Both the position numbers and the translations under genes were made by a program. The notes below the pieces were generated by a model, which saw only the letters and a program-made list of their open reading frames with translations, was not told the DNA's origin and did no database searches. A stretch of DNA of 64,000 bases from Cheiracanthium punctorium (taxonomy: Eukaryota > Arthropoda > Arachnida > Araneae > Cheiracanthiidae), in NCBI GenBank assembly GCA_038373885.1, contig JAWZYV010013290.1, positions 279,741 to 343,740 of the forward strand, given 5' to 3'. Positions 11,103-21,865 of this stretch are shown here, one piece after another (the first letter of the stretch is position 1; every line of letters begins with the position of its first letter).

Positions 11103-11299
11103 CAACGCCCCCTAGAGAGGAAAACCGCGGCTCTTACTTGTGACGTCACACCGAGTAGGTAAAGCAAAGCGTTTCCATTGGGTTTCTCCTCTCTCCCGCG
11201 CCGCGGGAGAGAGGAGAAACCCAATGGAAACGCTTTGCTTTACCTACTCGGTGTGACGTCACAAGTAAGCGCCGCGGCTTTCCTCTCTAGGGGGCGTTG
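11103..11299. mobile_element. 197-bp near-perfect palindromic MITE
   Basis: The whole element is one inverted repeat centred on 11201, with only a few mismatches between arms. Ends are CAACGCCCCCTAGAGAGG and its complement. A 7-bp target duplication GTTTTTC lies at 11096-11102 and 11300-11306. Each arm carries a TGACGTCA palindrome. Transcription across it would give a long hairpin RNA. Superfamily not certain (possibly hAT-related). Confidence 0.85.
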
Positions 11300-11398
11300 G
11301 TTTTTCTCGGTAATATCCCGAACACTTGAGACGCGAATGCTTTGTTGATTTACAAGCGCTCCACAGTGCAAGGAGCAGACAATCTATGCAATTTCCTT

Positions 11399-11975
11399 TT
11401 AACCCTTTCCGGTAAAATGACGAGTATAGCTCGTCATTGTTTTTTCATAAGATGCAGCACAATGACTAGCTGTACTCGTCAGTTGTCATGCAGAATCTCT
11501 CGCACCTTAATAGAATAGAACTCTCCTTTTTCTTTTAATAGCAATTTTCGTCTTAGCATACAGCAATATGTCTGAGTTAGAAGTACGAGTTGTAAAAATT
11601 AAAAAAAAATTTGCTGTTTGTAAAAAATTGGTTAATTATATCCCGTGAAGTTTGGAGAATCTGGTTATACGAATTAATTTACAGCTCAATGAAATTATAA
11701 ATTTGGTTTAAAATTCAAATGTACTGAGTCCGGCAGCAATTTTATTACTTACGGTGAGTCATAGATAAACATCGCATATTGTTGGTAGCTAGAATTTCTT
11801 GGTACAAGTCACAGGGAAATTGTTGTTAGTGGAATTTCATTACAATTGTATCCATATCAATAATTTTAATTAACAATATGTAAGAACTATGAAATGAAAC
11901 AATTTCTTTTAATAAAAAGTGAAGGGTTATTTCGTGTACTATTTCGCATTATTAAATTTTACCGGAAATGGTTAA
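11399..11975. mobile_element. piggyBac-like TTAA MITE
   Basis: TTAA at 11399-11402 and 11972-11975 flank termini CCCTTTCCGGTAAAAT and ATTTTACCGGAAATGG (one mismatch when inverted). A further internal inverted pair ATGACGAGTATAGCTCGTCA (11416) and ATGACTAGCTGTACTCGTCA (11462) is close to the left end. No transposase. Confidence 0.7.
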
Positions 11976-12610
11976 AATTACTTTTCATGAGCCTAGCTGC
12001 ACATATGAGAGGCAAAAGAAGTGACACCTTTCACCTTGAGCGAACACTTTTCAGTTTTCTACCGTGTTTATGCACTTTTATGACAGCCTAAAATTAGATT
12101 TAGCTGCACCCACTCAGAGATTGCTTAATTGTTTCATTCTTTCAGAATTAACCAATATTCGTATTCTTTAAAAATGAAAACAGCGTAAATGATTGTTTGA
12201 GTCTCGTTTTCAAAGTTAGTATTAAAAGCGGAATGTGCAATGATTCGTTTTAAAGAGGAATAATGAAAAATCCGATTCTTTTCTCTTGAATTTGGAACCA
12301 TTATTTTACTAGAATAGATTTTTGAGACTCAGGCACTTGTTATAACCGAGTGTAATTTTGCTTATGGAAAAAGAAATACTTATTGATCGATTTCTTCGAG
12401 TAGCTCCCTTACGGAATGTACGTTTAGTAATTATGCAGCAGTGAAATGAATCTCCACGCATGCATGCAAATCTTGTTCTTTAAATAGATTTTGACGGCAT
12501 TGTTAGTAATGACATATTTCAAACGCTAAACTTAACTCTAGTGGAAATGAGAACAACATTAACTCTAGTGGATAGTAAGAGAGAATCATTTTGGCTTACT
12601 ACAGACATTT
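11976..12610. other. Unassigned AT-rich sequence
   Basis: Nothing supported. Confidence 0.4.
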
Positions 12611-12894
12611 TTAACCCATTTGTGCCTGGATATTTTTGCGACTTTCTTCGATTTTTACTGATAACAGAAATAATAGATAAATTTCGGATGTCAACTTCTT
12701 GAACAAGGGATGATTTCTTTTAAAATCATTATGCATAAAAATCGAAATATGAACATCCTACTGGGTCATGTTAAAATACTTTGTAGAGTTGAGGCTCGAT
12801 ACTCATGAATAAAGGCTAGGAAAAATAAATAACGTTTTCGACTAATTGCGAAAATGCCGTCCCAAAAAAGGGACACTAGGCATAAATGGGTTAA
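12611..12894. mobile_element. piggyBac-like TTAA MITE, family 1 (copy 1)
   Basis: TTAA duplications flank CCCATTTGTGCCTGG and CTAGGCATAAATGGG. The interior is nearly identical to 15975-16258 and to the split copy at 26991-29829. About 284 bp, non-coding. High similarity among copies indicates recent activity of this family. Confidence 0.85.
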
Positions 12895-13095
12895 AAATAG
12901 AAATTTTAATTTTTTTTAATATGATTTATATACAGTTATTCTTCCTACAAAATTTATGCCTAAATTATCTGTTTTGAAACTACGAAAAACAATATTAGGT
13001 TCACGTCTTTTTCCTCGTAATAAAAGCGTCCTCGTAATAAGCAGCGTTTTACAGCGTCCCCTTTTAATCGCTGTAAAAGGGGATAGAAAGTCAGG

Positions 13096-13501
13096 AGGAT
13101 GAGTTGACCAAGATATCTGTAACTCACAGATGTCGGAATACTGACAGATTAAACTTTAAAGTTTCCGATTCTGTTCCTATTTTTTCTTAAAAACATCTTG
13201 TTTGTTTTACAACCATTGTTTGATGAATTAAAAAAATGTTAAATTACTCCCTGGAAATTTTTCAGAAATAAACTATTCTAGTTTTTTTTTTTTCTGTGAA
13301 AATAGATACTTATGCTACAGCTGTACAATCTTTTCTTTTTGGAAATTTACATACAATATTGCCTTCTGTGTTTACTTTGGAAATATACCACCCAGAAATG
13401 TTATTGAATGCACTTGTTTGCTTAATGAACACGGTATAATCCCTTTCTAAATATTTTTAGCTAAATATTTCTCTGTTTCGCCACTTTGGTCAACTCATCC
13501 T
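13096..13501. mobile_element. Inverted-terminal element with 16-bp perfect ends
   Basis: AGGATGAGTTGACCAA at 13096-13111 and its exact complement at 13486-13501. No clear target duplication and no coding frame. Confidence 0.5.
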
Positions 13502-13900
13502 TTGGGGGGAGGGGGGCCCCCCTCCGATGAGGCTCCACCTTATCGCGGTGGAGGGGTTCAGTAGTCTCCACTCTGAGGGCATTAACAGTGCCTATACTCC
13601 AACTGACAGACAAACGAGTTCACGCAAATGAGCGTTCCAGATTATGCATTTTATGTTACATTGCTTGTTCTAACGCGATGTCCCAGAGCTTGGACTTTTA
13701 TCCATAGGCTTGAAAAATATTTTAGAGGACTTATTTGCATTAAGATTTTAAAGAAAAATATAACGACAGAGATTCCCTTCCAGTGCTCATCATTGCTTCC
13801 CTGTAATCGAAAGAACTTTTCCGAAAAGTAACGACAAGCATGGAAAAGGGATCTCTGTATTCGAGTGTCTTCAATGAAAGGAGTGCAATTAGGAATTTGT
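13502..13900. other. Unassigned sequence with G/C tract
   Basis: A GGGGGGAGGGGGGCCCCCC tract (13504-13526) is followed by a GGTGGAG/CTCCACC hairpin. No gene signature was seen. Confidence 0.4.
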
Positions 13901-14441
13901 TTAACCCTATGAGGCGCAACCCTTTCCCAATGCTGAAAAAAGGGCAGCCGTTGCCATCGCTCGACTTAACTACCAGCAAGAGGGCGGACGATCGAAACGT
14001 TCATCGCGTGACACAGATATAGAGACCCTTTTTTGACGACGTTCGTCAAAAATTTCGTCGTCAAAACTGACGACTGAAAACTGACGACTTTCGTCAAAAA
14101 AGGGTCTCTAGTTCTGTGTCACGCGATGAACGTTTCGATCGTCCGCTCTCTTGCTGGTAGTTAAGTCGAGCGATGGCAACGGCTGCCCTTTTTTCAGCAT
14201 GGGGCAATCTATCCAGCTGTTCTCTCATTCTTCCATTTTTTAGTAGATGTCAGTGCTGTTAAAAATAATCGTGACCATTTTTTTACGGGAAATGACGTGC
14301 TAAAAAGTAAAGGATTCTCGTGTAGCTCTGCCACCCGCAACTCTTTTTATAGAAATCAAATCTATTCTTCGTGACTGGCAACAGCCAAAACGTCAGAGTT
14401 GGGTGTTCCCAGAGCGGGATCACTGCGCGTTAAAGGGTTAA
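13901..14441. mobile_element. piggyBac-like TTAA MITE, family 2, fold-back copy
   Basis: TTAA flanks CCCTATGAGGCGCA and TGCGCGTTAAAGGG. The left half (13916-14215) is a long hairpin whose arms, with GATCGAAACGTTCATCGCGT and its complement, enclose a loop with repeated GACGACTTTCGTCAA-type blocks. Related copies: 36788-37268, 37756-38611, 44443-47100 (split) and 62069-62489. Confidence 0.8.
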
Positions 14442-15237
14442 AGCAGTTTTATAATCCATGCCATATGCATCACTACCTTTCTTGATTCGGTTTCATGAAT
14501 CATAACTCGTAATAAAGATCATTTAGAAGAGATCCTGTGGTGTTCCTCTCTTCTTTTTTTTTTTTAATAATCGGTCGCCAATGTATGGGGTACACTAAAC
14601 ACCAGAGTGGAGACCAAGCTAAGAGAGCCTCAGAGATGATTTTCACTCGGTCTTCGGACCTAAACTGGTTTAGATTTAAGGGAATCTTGCCTGACTTTTT
14701 GAAGCGCAGTTTTCGAACATAAATCCGGTTTTGTGATTTTAGATTTCTATTAAGCCTGAATATTTTAGTTTTCTAAATCAGTTTGAATTTTGTGGGTATC
14801 TGGCTTGGAACTAGAGCTACAGGAGTATCAATATTAGTCGTTTGAAAAGATCCGCAGTTAAAGCATTTGCTGCTGCAAGAAAATATGAAAATTAGGAAAT
14901 TTCTTAAGAACATCATTTTATTTATTTATTTATGTGCATGCATTATTTATTTTTACAAAAACTTCTTTAATGTTTCTAAAATTTATAAACGATATAGTTT
15001 TTCAGTGTTGCACCTCATATATTTTTTAAAGTTTTACAGCTTTTTTAAAGTGTTCCTGAAAACTAAAATTCCGAGTGCTAAAATTTATAAAGTTTTGTTT
15101 TAAGTGACCCTATAACTTACAACGAAATTGAAACTTTTTTTCATCACATCGCACAGTTATGGAGGAACGTTCCTATGCATAAAGGCTAGTCTAAAAAGAA
15201 GTGAGACTCAATGTTTCATAAATATTTTCTCGAGTTC
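14442..15237. other. AT-rich intergenic sequence
   Basis: No exon or repeat boundary was recognised. Confidence 0.4.
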
Positions 15238-15243
15238 TTTATT
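15238..15243 (-). terminator. Poly(A) signal of the membrane-protein gene
   Basis: Read on the minus strand, AATAAA occurs about 160 bases after the stop at 15405-15407, a normal distance for a terminal exon with a short 3' UTR. Confidence 0.55.
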
Positions 15244-15404
15244 ATCAGATAAAATCAAATGATATGCTAGCTAACACAAACTTTCAAACAGCAAACTTGG
15301 ACAACATTCATTCAAAAGAACACAACGCTAGACAATGTAAGAGAAAACAGATATGACAGCATGAGTTCATACTTTGACGGACGAGCCTTTACAGCGAAAT
15401 AGCG

Positions 15405-15784
15405 TCACTGGAACGCTCGTGTTTCGCGCACATTGCGCTTGCTCTGGCTCCTCCCGTGAGCTCGAACAGCGTAGTATATGACGATGATCAAAATGGAGCC
15501 CCCTATAGTCCCGAACACTATCCAGAGCACCGTGGAAGAATCGTAATTCGAAAAGTAGTAGTTGTCCGACTTTGTCTTGAGCTTGTTGCGTATTCTCGAG
15601 ATGGAACCGTAGTCGATGTTCTTGAGTTTGTCCTTCACCTTCCCGACCACGTTCTTCACTTTGGATTTGACTCCGTGCTGCACTCTGGCTTCCGTGTCGT
15701 TGAAGCCGACGACGGTGGAATTCGAAATTTGCTCGAGAGATGGCGCCGTCGGCGTCAGGTGTTCTGATTCCGTTGTACGATCCC
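15405..15784 (-). CDS. Terminal exon of a type I single-pass membrane protein
   Basis: Not assignable to a known family. A strong acceptor (TTCTTATTTTGCAG) ends at 15785. Two bases complete a split codon, then 125 residues run to TGA at 15407-15405. In order: a Ser/Thr/Glu-rich start with N-glycosylation sequons NST and NDT, a Lys-rich amphipathic stretch (KSKVKNVVGKVKDKLKN), KTKSDNYYF, one hydrophobic span (VLWIVFGTIGGSILIIVIYY), and a basic tail ending SQSKRNVRETRAFQ. This fits an extracellular or luminal N-terminus with a short cytoplasmic tail. Phase 1/2 complements the signal-peptide exon at 52087-52153. Codon composition is balanced, unlike the AT-rich flanks. A coding exon is well supported; its 5' partner is less certain. 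Confidence 0.8.
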
Positions 15785-15974
15785 CTGCAAAATAAGAAGG
15801 AATCTGAATTTATAAAAATTCGTGTATGTAACGATCTTATGTATACCCAATTATTTCGCCTCATTCTTTCAAAGTTTTTGGATTTAAAGAAAGAGAAGTG
15901 TCCCTCTTTATTTGTTTTTATTTTGATTTTCGCCCTCCACCTCCTTGATACGCCACTGCCTCGTTATTCCGACT

Positions 15975-16258
15975 TTAACCCATTTGTGCCTGGATATTTT
16001 TGCGACTTTCTTCGATTTATACTGATAACAGAGATAATAGATACATTTCTGGCGTAAACTTCTTGAACAAGGGATGATTTCTTTTAAAATCATTATGCAT
16101 AAGAATCGAACTATCAGCATCCTACTGGATCGTGTTAAAATATTTTGTACAGTTGAGGCTCGATACTCATGAATAAAGGCTAGGAAAAATAAATAACGTT
16201 TTCGACTAATAGCGAAAATGCCGTCCCAAAAAAGGGACGCTAGGCATAAATGGGTTAA
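15975..16258. mobile_element. piggyBac-like TTAA MITE, family 1 (copy 2)
   Basis: TTAA at both ends, termini CCCATTTGTGCCTGG and CTAGGCATAAATGGG, same length as the 12611 copy with few differences. Confidence 0.85.
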
Positions 16259-16369
16259 AATTTTCTCGACACTTAGGAGGAAGAAATTCTTTAACCAAGG
16301 ATGTGTTTATCAAAAGAACACATGTATTTTATTTCTATGGATATAGACCTTAACAGCAAATATGTCCAC

Positions 16370-16560
16370 AAAACAGTCACTGTGACGTTACACCCAGCCA
16401 AAGTGATCACTGAGTGTCAAAAAATAGTCACATTGTGACTGGCAAATGACGTGACTTCACTGTGTGGTCACTGTGATGCTTCATTGTGACGTTCCTGTTA
16501 AGTCATAAGATGTGAGTGTTCATTGTTGTGACTCGAAAGTGAAGACACAGTGGCCATCTT
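16370..16560. promoter_or_regulatory. Cluster of GTCAC/GTGAC motifs
   Basis: Eight GTCAC or GTGAC pentamers occur within about 190 bp, several as CACTGTGAC or GTGACGTTC, embedded in AT-rich DNA. It may be a short diverged repeat or a factor-binding cluster. It lies 1.7 kb upstream of the protease start. Confidence 0.3.
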
Positions 16561-18225
16561 ACCACTGATTTTTGGTATGATGGTGTCTGATTGATGGTGT
16601 CTGTTACGTTCTGTATGATTGACTCATATTTAAAAGTCAACGAATTTTAAATACGAGTCAGTTGTTACACATTTTAACTCGCAATTTCCGTAATAGTAAT
16701 GAGAAAATACGATGAAGTCTGTTTTAATAAAATTTCGGAGAGTTTTGCCTGAATAAGTTTGAAAAATATATAAATTATTGAATTTTTATGAATTTGAAAA
16801 TGCATTTGAATGTGTAATGTAAAAATATCTTATAAGATTATTTTTACCAGTAAAAAATATTCAAGGAATTATTAGCCCTCTTTTTTCATGAATTTGTTTT
16901 TTAAAAACTGACTCCTAGAAAACAATTTTTGGAGCAGATTCTTTTTCTTTTTTTAGAATAGGGGCGAGTGAAGATTTCCAAAGTTTTAATTTGTATCACA
17001 ATTTATTAAATTACTGAAATTTGTGAATTTGGAAATATATACCTTTAAGTAATACATCACACCTAGCAAGTGTTAAAGAAATTACTAGCATTTATGTATA
17101 ATAAATAGATAAATAAAAATGCTCAGACTCCTAGAAAATCATATTTGAAAAAGAAGAAAAAATCCAAATATTTACCTTATATCGTAATTTAATAATAAAT
17201 GTATTTTCCTCTAATTATAAAGCATGCCATTAAAATTTCTGTTTTTAAATCTAACTTCTACAATTAGTTAACTTTAAAGAAGCTGATGCAAGTCTGAATA
17301 ACCTAACGCTAGGGCATACTTCTTCCAAACAGTGGTTGCAGGGAAGGGTAATTGCATTAAAAATCAATTTTAATGTATGTTAACAAATTAACCAATTATA
17401 TTTGAAAATTTTCTATTGTAGGTCCAGTTTTTAAGTACCATGAGATTTCTCTATCAATTGCCACACTCTTTAACAGCAGACACCCTTGTAGTGGACATAA
17501 ATTGTGGTCCCGATGGTGTCCGCTACTGACCGTTTCTTACCTACAAATTAATATTATTTTTAGTTGTACTATGTGCTGTACTGAAGTTTTCCCGTTAACT
17601 TTAAACTATATTATTAGACTGAAAAATATAATTAAACTGCTTTTTGATTATGAAATCCTAAACTACGCGTAAATTTGTTTACTGAATACTAAGATTTCTT
17701 AACATTAAATAAGTTGATAAATAAATTACACATGAGTATAGAAATGCGATAACAATGACATATCTAGCTCCACCAATTTCCACCCAAAAAGTGTACATCA
17801 CGCATAGCAAAATAAGACGTTAGCATAGCAAATTAAGGTCGCGCTAGACCGGCATTGTCTCACTTATCCACCCCCAATAAATTAAAGAGGGTGCCTAAAA
17901 AACTGGAGCACCCCAAAAACGTCTACTTTATCCGTAATTCTCCCCCCTCCCCTCCCCACATTATGTAAGCCTTGTTATCATCAGATTAAAAAGTTGCACT
18001 TCTTCAAGCATCCGAGAAACAGAAACTTGTAAGAATGATTTATTTAGAAGTCGCTAAACAATATGTTGTCTGGAAATAAATCTGAATATCCCCCCCCCCT
18101 TCCGTTTCCCCTGTATTGTCTACAACAGTGTTGAATGTTTTAATATGTAAGATTGCAGATATATGCCGGACAGTTTTTTTTTTTCTTTTTAATCAGCGGG
18201 GTCCTAATTTCTGCTTGCACATAAA
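16561..18225. other. AT-rich sequence upstream of the protease gene
   Basis: No exon or transposon ends were recognised. Poly-C and poly-T tracts occur at about 18091-18100 and 18175-18185. Confidence 0.4.
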
Positions 18226-18232
18226 TATAAAA
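18226..18232 (+). promoter_or_regulatory. TATA box of the protease gene
   Basis: TATAAAA lies 41 bp upstream of the ATG at 18273. It would place transcription start roughly 18255-18262 and give a very short 5' UTR. Position and context fit a core promoter, but the start site is unmeasured. Confidence 0.5.
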
Positions 18233-18272
18233 CAGACGGGGCGGTTGAATTACCAAGCCAAAGATTCCAAAC

Positions 18273-18344
18273 ATGATGTTCTTACGAACGGTTCTGATTT
18301 TGGTTACGGCCTGGTTGGTTCTTGTGCAAGCCAGGAGCTTCAGG
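18273..18344 (+). CDS. Protease exon 1: signal peptide
   Basis: Twenty-four codons, with hydrophobic core FLRTVLILVTAWLVLVQA followed by RSFR. Two adjacent ATGs (18273, 18276); the first is taken. Donor AGG|GTAAGT at 18345, phase 0. Confidence 0.85.
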
Positions 18345-18975
18345 GTAAGTTATCCATTTTTACCTTAATTACGGGAAATTTCTCGTTAAAATTTATTGAG
18401 TTTTCATTGTATTTGTGGACTATTTTTTCTGTTTTGGGATAAATCCACAATCAGTTTTTTTTTCTAATAAATATCATTAATATAGTAATATTATCATTTA
18501 TTTAATTCAAAATGAGTACTGTATATTCATTTCATTGTACAACTAAAAGACTGACTTTTTCATAATATTAATAATCATAAGCGGCGAATTTCTATTTACT
18601 GGTGCTCCATTCTCGCTGGGAAGCCACTTAAAAAACTTCAGTGAGTCCGGCAACTTACCGCGTAATCACTTAAAATTTAGCAGCCATCCTAGTTTCCACT
18701 TCTTTTTGCAGAAATCGTTAATCTGCTGTGATATTTTTCTATGGAGGGGTAGATTTAAGGAAAAAACAAGTTAATATGAAAAAAAAAAAAATAAATAAAG
18801 TCAATTCCTACTTAGGTCAACAAAGAAAAATTTTATTTTAGTTACTTTTTTTAGTAATTACAATTAATTGAATTATAATTACAATTAATATAAACATAAA
18901 TAACAGTTTAAAAAAATCCATTTGAACTTGAGTAGATGATAAAAAGTATTTCATTAACGACTGAAAATTTGAAAA

Positions 18976-19013
<38 letters not shown>

Positions 19014-20018
19014 CTATATATATATATAGGGAGAGCGTGAACTAATAGTACGAATTGGAAAAAAGATTTTGACTATTTGTAACGTACAAATTTATAACTT
19101 CAAAAAATTAGACATGCTACATTAAAAAAAAAACTGAATTCGCATACTGTAATGATTTAGGGATCCCTCAAAATCGGGGACCTGGGCATATCCCCTCTTG
19201 CCCCTGAGATAATCAGGGCCTGCTCAAAGGACTGGACTGTTTTGGGACCGCATGCGCTAAAGGGATCTAGTGTATGTAAAATCTGCATATTATTTTATTA
19301 AATCTTTGCTATTGATAACTTACGTTCAGTATTCTCTGTTTTTAAGGTTCAAACTCATATATTGATTGAAAAATTATGAATATAAAGTTATGGGCAAACT
19401 CTTGAATTCAGAACAGAAATTCATATTACTTTATTCATTTAATTGACTGCTATTTAACCTACTTCTAAATTTAAAAGCGGTTGTTGGCCTCTTAATTTTT
19501 TTTATATTTTAGATTTAATTTCTAAAAAAAACCCCAATGAAGATATAAACTACCATTACTCAAAAGTAAAGAAGAAATTTGAAAAAAGCCATTCGGACTT
19601 GTCATCTTGAAGCATATTTACTTGAGTCGAAGTACAGACGGGAAGAAAATTATGAGCAAAAATAAAACAAGAAAGATAAATCATAACAAACAAATCGATA
19701 ATCACATAATTAATGTACGAGGCACATTTTACTAATTGAAGGTTTATTGTGCACGGCCTTGTAAAAAAATGTAGTTTTGCATTTACTGAGATTTAATCTC
19801 CCGAGAATTTTAATCTCGGCAGCTTCTTTTACTTAACGTTGATATTTATTTCTATGACCAATACTTGAAGAAAGAAAGCGCACGTAACACAATGTTTTTG
19901 GGAGACCTTCTATATATACTGCCTAAATTTTTTTTGCCGAAGTTTTATTTCAAGATCAATTTTGTAATTTAAATGACCTCTCCACTGTTTTATATTAATA
20001 CGAAATTACGTTTTACAG
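18345..20018 (+). other. Protease intron 1
   Basis: GTAAGT to TTTTACAG. Contains an (AT)n microsatellite (18979-19030) and a repeat block at about 19150-19285 shared with 5505-5560. Confidence 0.7.
18979..19030. repeat. (TA)n microsatellite
   Basis: About 15 AT dinucleotides, then CCCTCTATATATATATAGGG, which is nearly self-complementary. Confidence 0.9.
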
Positions 20019-20049
20019 GATTTGGGAAAAGCAGCCGACGAGCCAGAAG
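20019..20049 (+). CDS. Protease exon 2: propeptide micro-exon
   Basis: Thirty-one bases encode DLGKAADEPE plus one base. Acceptor TTTTACAG and donor GAAG|GTAAGT are both consensus. Phase 0 in, phase 1 out, matching its neighbours. It forms part of the acidic propeptide. Confidence 0.8.
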
Positions 20050-20947
20050 GTAAGTAAAAAATGTGCACATTTTTTCCTTGTCCCCTCTACTAAACAGTTT
20101 CATTGTTCAGTGCATTTAGTTTAAGCTTTGAAAAGATAAAAATGAATCACGTAAATTGTACTACTCTAAGTTGCGGAACGTTGAAATGAAATGAAAAAGA
20201 AAGGTAAATTATGAAACACTGATTGTGGATTGACTATGAGACTGTTTCTGCACAGATGCCCAATTTACAGTTTCACCAATGCTTATTATACACAAAGAAA
20301 AGCATAACAGCGCATATACACCCTGATACAAACCCGAAGAAAAACAACAGTAAACATGAAGTAAGATAAATAACCTAATTCTGACGAACACATCGATTCT
20401 TTAAGCGTGTTCTTTTTGAAAAGCAGTCCTCGTCACAGGACTTTTTAACTGCTTTAAAACAAACCCATGACGTTACACATGTGTAAAAAGTAATAATGCT
20501 TCTTTACTCAATGCGCTTTTAATAAATACTAATAGTAAAGTTGTATGTCTCATGCGACTTTCAGAAAAAATTAATAAGCACAAAAACTGCCTTCTCCAAT
20601 GTCGGCCGAGGGGATACCTGTTTAGAGAAATATTGCAAAATTCCGCATGTTAAGCATTTCCCCCTGAGTGTTCCGTATTTGTTTGTGGCAGTTCACAGTA
20701 CAGCTTGTAAAGAGACATTCTCACTTATTCTGAGTATCGCGATTGAACTGTTTAAAAAGTAGTTCAAAAGTTGCATGATTTCCATAAAGAACAGCCTGAT
20801 ACAAACAATACTTCCTTTAGACGTGTACTAACGCCGCAAATAATAATAATAAAACCTAGGCGCACATTTAGAGTATGATTTTGTTTGTTTCAAATACAAG
20901 CTATTCGACTGTTAATGTATTTTGTTCGAAGTTTTGTACATTTATTC

Positions 20948-21384
20948 CAGTGGTGGCCAAACCTTTATCTATCATGCGCCATTTTTTTTCACGGACATGT
21001 GTAGATAAGCCGTAGAACTCAAGCACCTTTAACTTCCTTAAATTCGCGGGAACAATTGAAATACTATATGAATAAGGCCAAGCTTTAGTTTAGGGGAGGG
21101 AAAGTAATAATGTGTGAATATGAAATTGAAATTGATGTTCTGAGAAGCCCAGAATTACATTTAGGGATATTTGAAAAGGGATCAGAGAAAATTCGATTTT
21201 TCATGACAATCTGCTTTGGAAAACAGAGATGCCTCCTTCTATCATGGTATCATAAATAATAAATAATAAAATATTCACGGCCCCGAAATTACTTTAGTCT
21301 TTAATCGTCTCAAAATATTAAGTAGGCACAAGGATGCAATGCACCTCTGGAAATAATCGACTGCGCCAAGTTTGGCCACCACTG
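20948..21384. mobile_element. hAT-like MITE
   Basis: Termini CAGTGGTGGCCAAACCTTT (20948) and GCCAAGTTTGGCCACCACTG (ends 21384) are inverted. The target duplication is not clear. Non-coding. Confidence 0.55.
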
Positions 21385-21670
21385 CTTCAATCTGTGTCAA
21401 AACAACAAGTAGGCACTAATATGCAATGCGTCTCTTAAAATCATCCAATGCGCCAAGTTTGGCGCATTTGGCCACCACTGCTTCAATATGTCTCCAAACA
21501 GTAAGTGGGCACAAGGATGCATTACGCCTCTTGTAATCTTCGAATGTGCCAAGTTTAGTGCATATGCCACGATTTGTCCACAACTGCTTTTCAATCTGTC
21601 TGAAAACAATAAGTAGGCACAAGGATGCAATGCGCCTCTTGAAATCATCGAATGCGCCAAAAGTCTGCTT
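21305..21670. repeat. Tandem copies of the MITE right end
   Basis: Four ~95-100 bp units with AGTAGGCACAAGGATGCAAT, AATCATCGAATGCGCCAAG and CCACCACTGCTTCAATCTG, the later ones diverged. The minus-strand open frames here are only translations of the repeat. Confidence 0.65.
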
Positions 21671-21791
21671 ACAGAAGGGTTTTCTTTGCAAAATTTTGAG
21701 GTTTTTTTTTCTCCCGAACCAGAGTTAGTGTCCCCCTGATAATCCCCCTGACATTGCCATTTCCTGTACTGAGTTTCTCAATATCTTACAG

Positions 21792-21865
21792 ATCCAGAAG
21801 ATGAAGAGCTAGATCCCCGTGTCATAGGCGGAAGGAATGCCGAGGAAGGGGAGTTCCCCTGGATG
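21792..21865 (+). CDS. Protease exon 3: activation site
   Basis: Acidic propeptide end DPEDEELDPR, then mature N-terminus VIGGRNAEEGEFPWM. Cleavage after Arg would give the Ile/Val16-type amino terminus. Acceptor ATCTTACAG, donor ATG|GTGAGT, phase 1 in and phase 0 out. Confidence 0.92.

Larger units (their letters stand above)
20050..21791 (+). other. Protease intron 2
   Basis: Holds the CAGTGGTGGCCAAA element and its tandemly repeated right end (20948-21670). A segment at 20640-20790 is shared with 41405-41500 and about 41765-41800. Confidence 0.7.

Noticed and set aside
21397..21691. Two overlapping minus-strand repeat proteins
   Set aside because: They are translations of the tandemly repeated MITE end.
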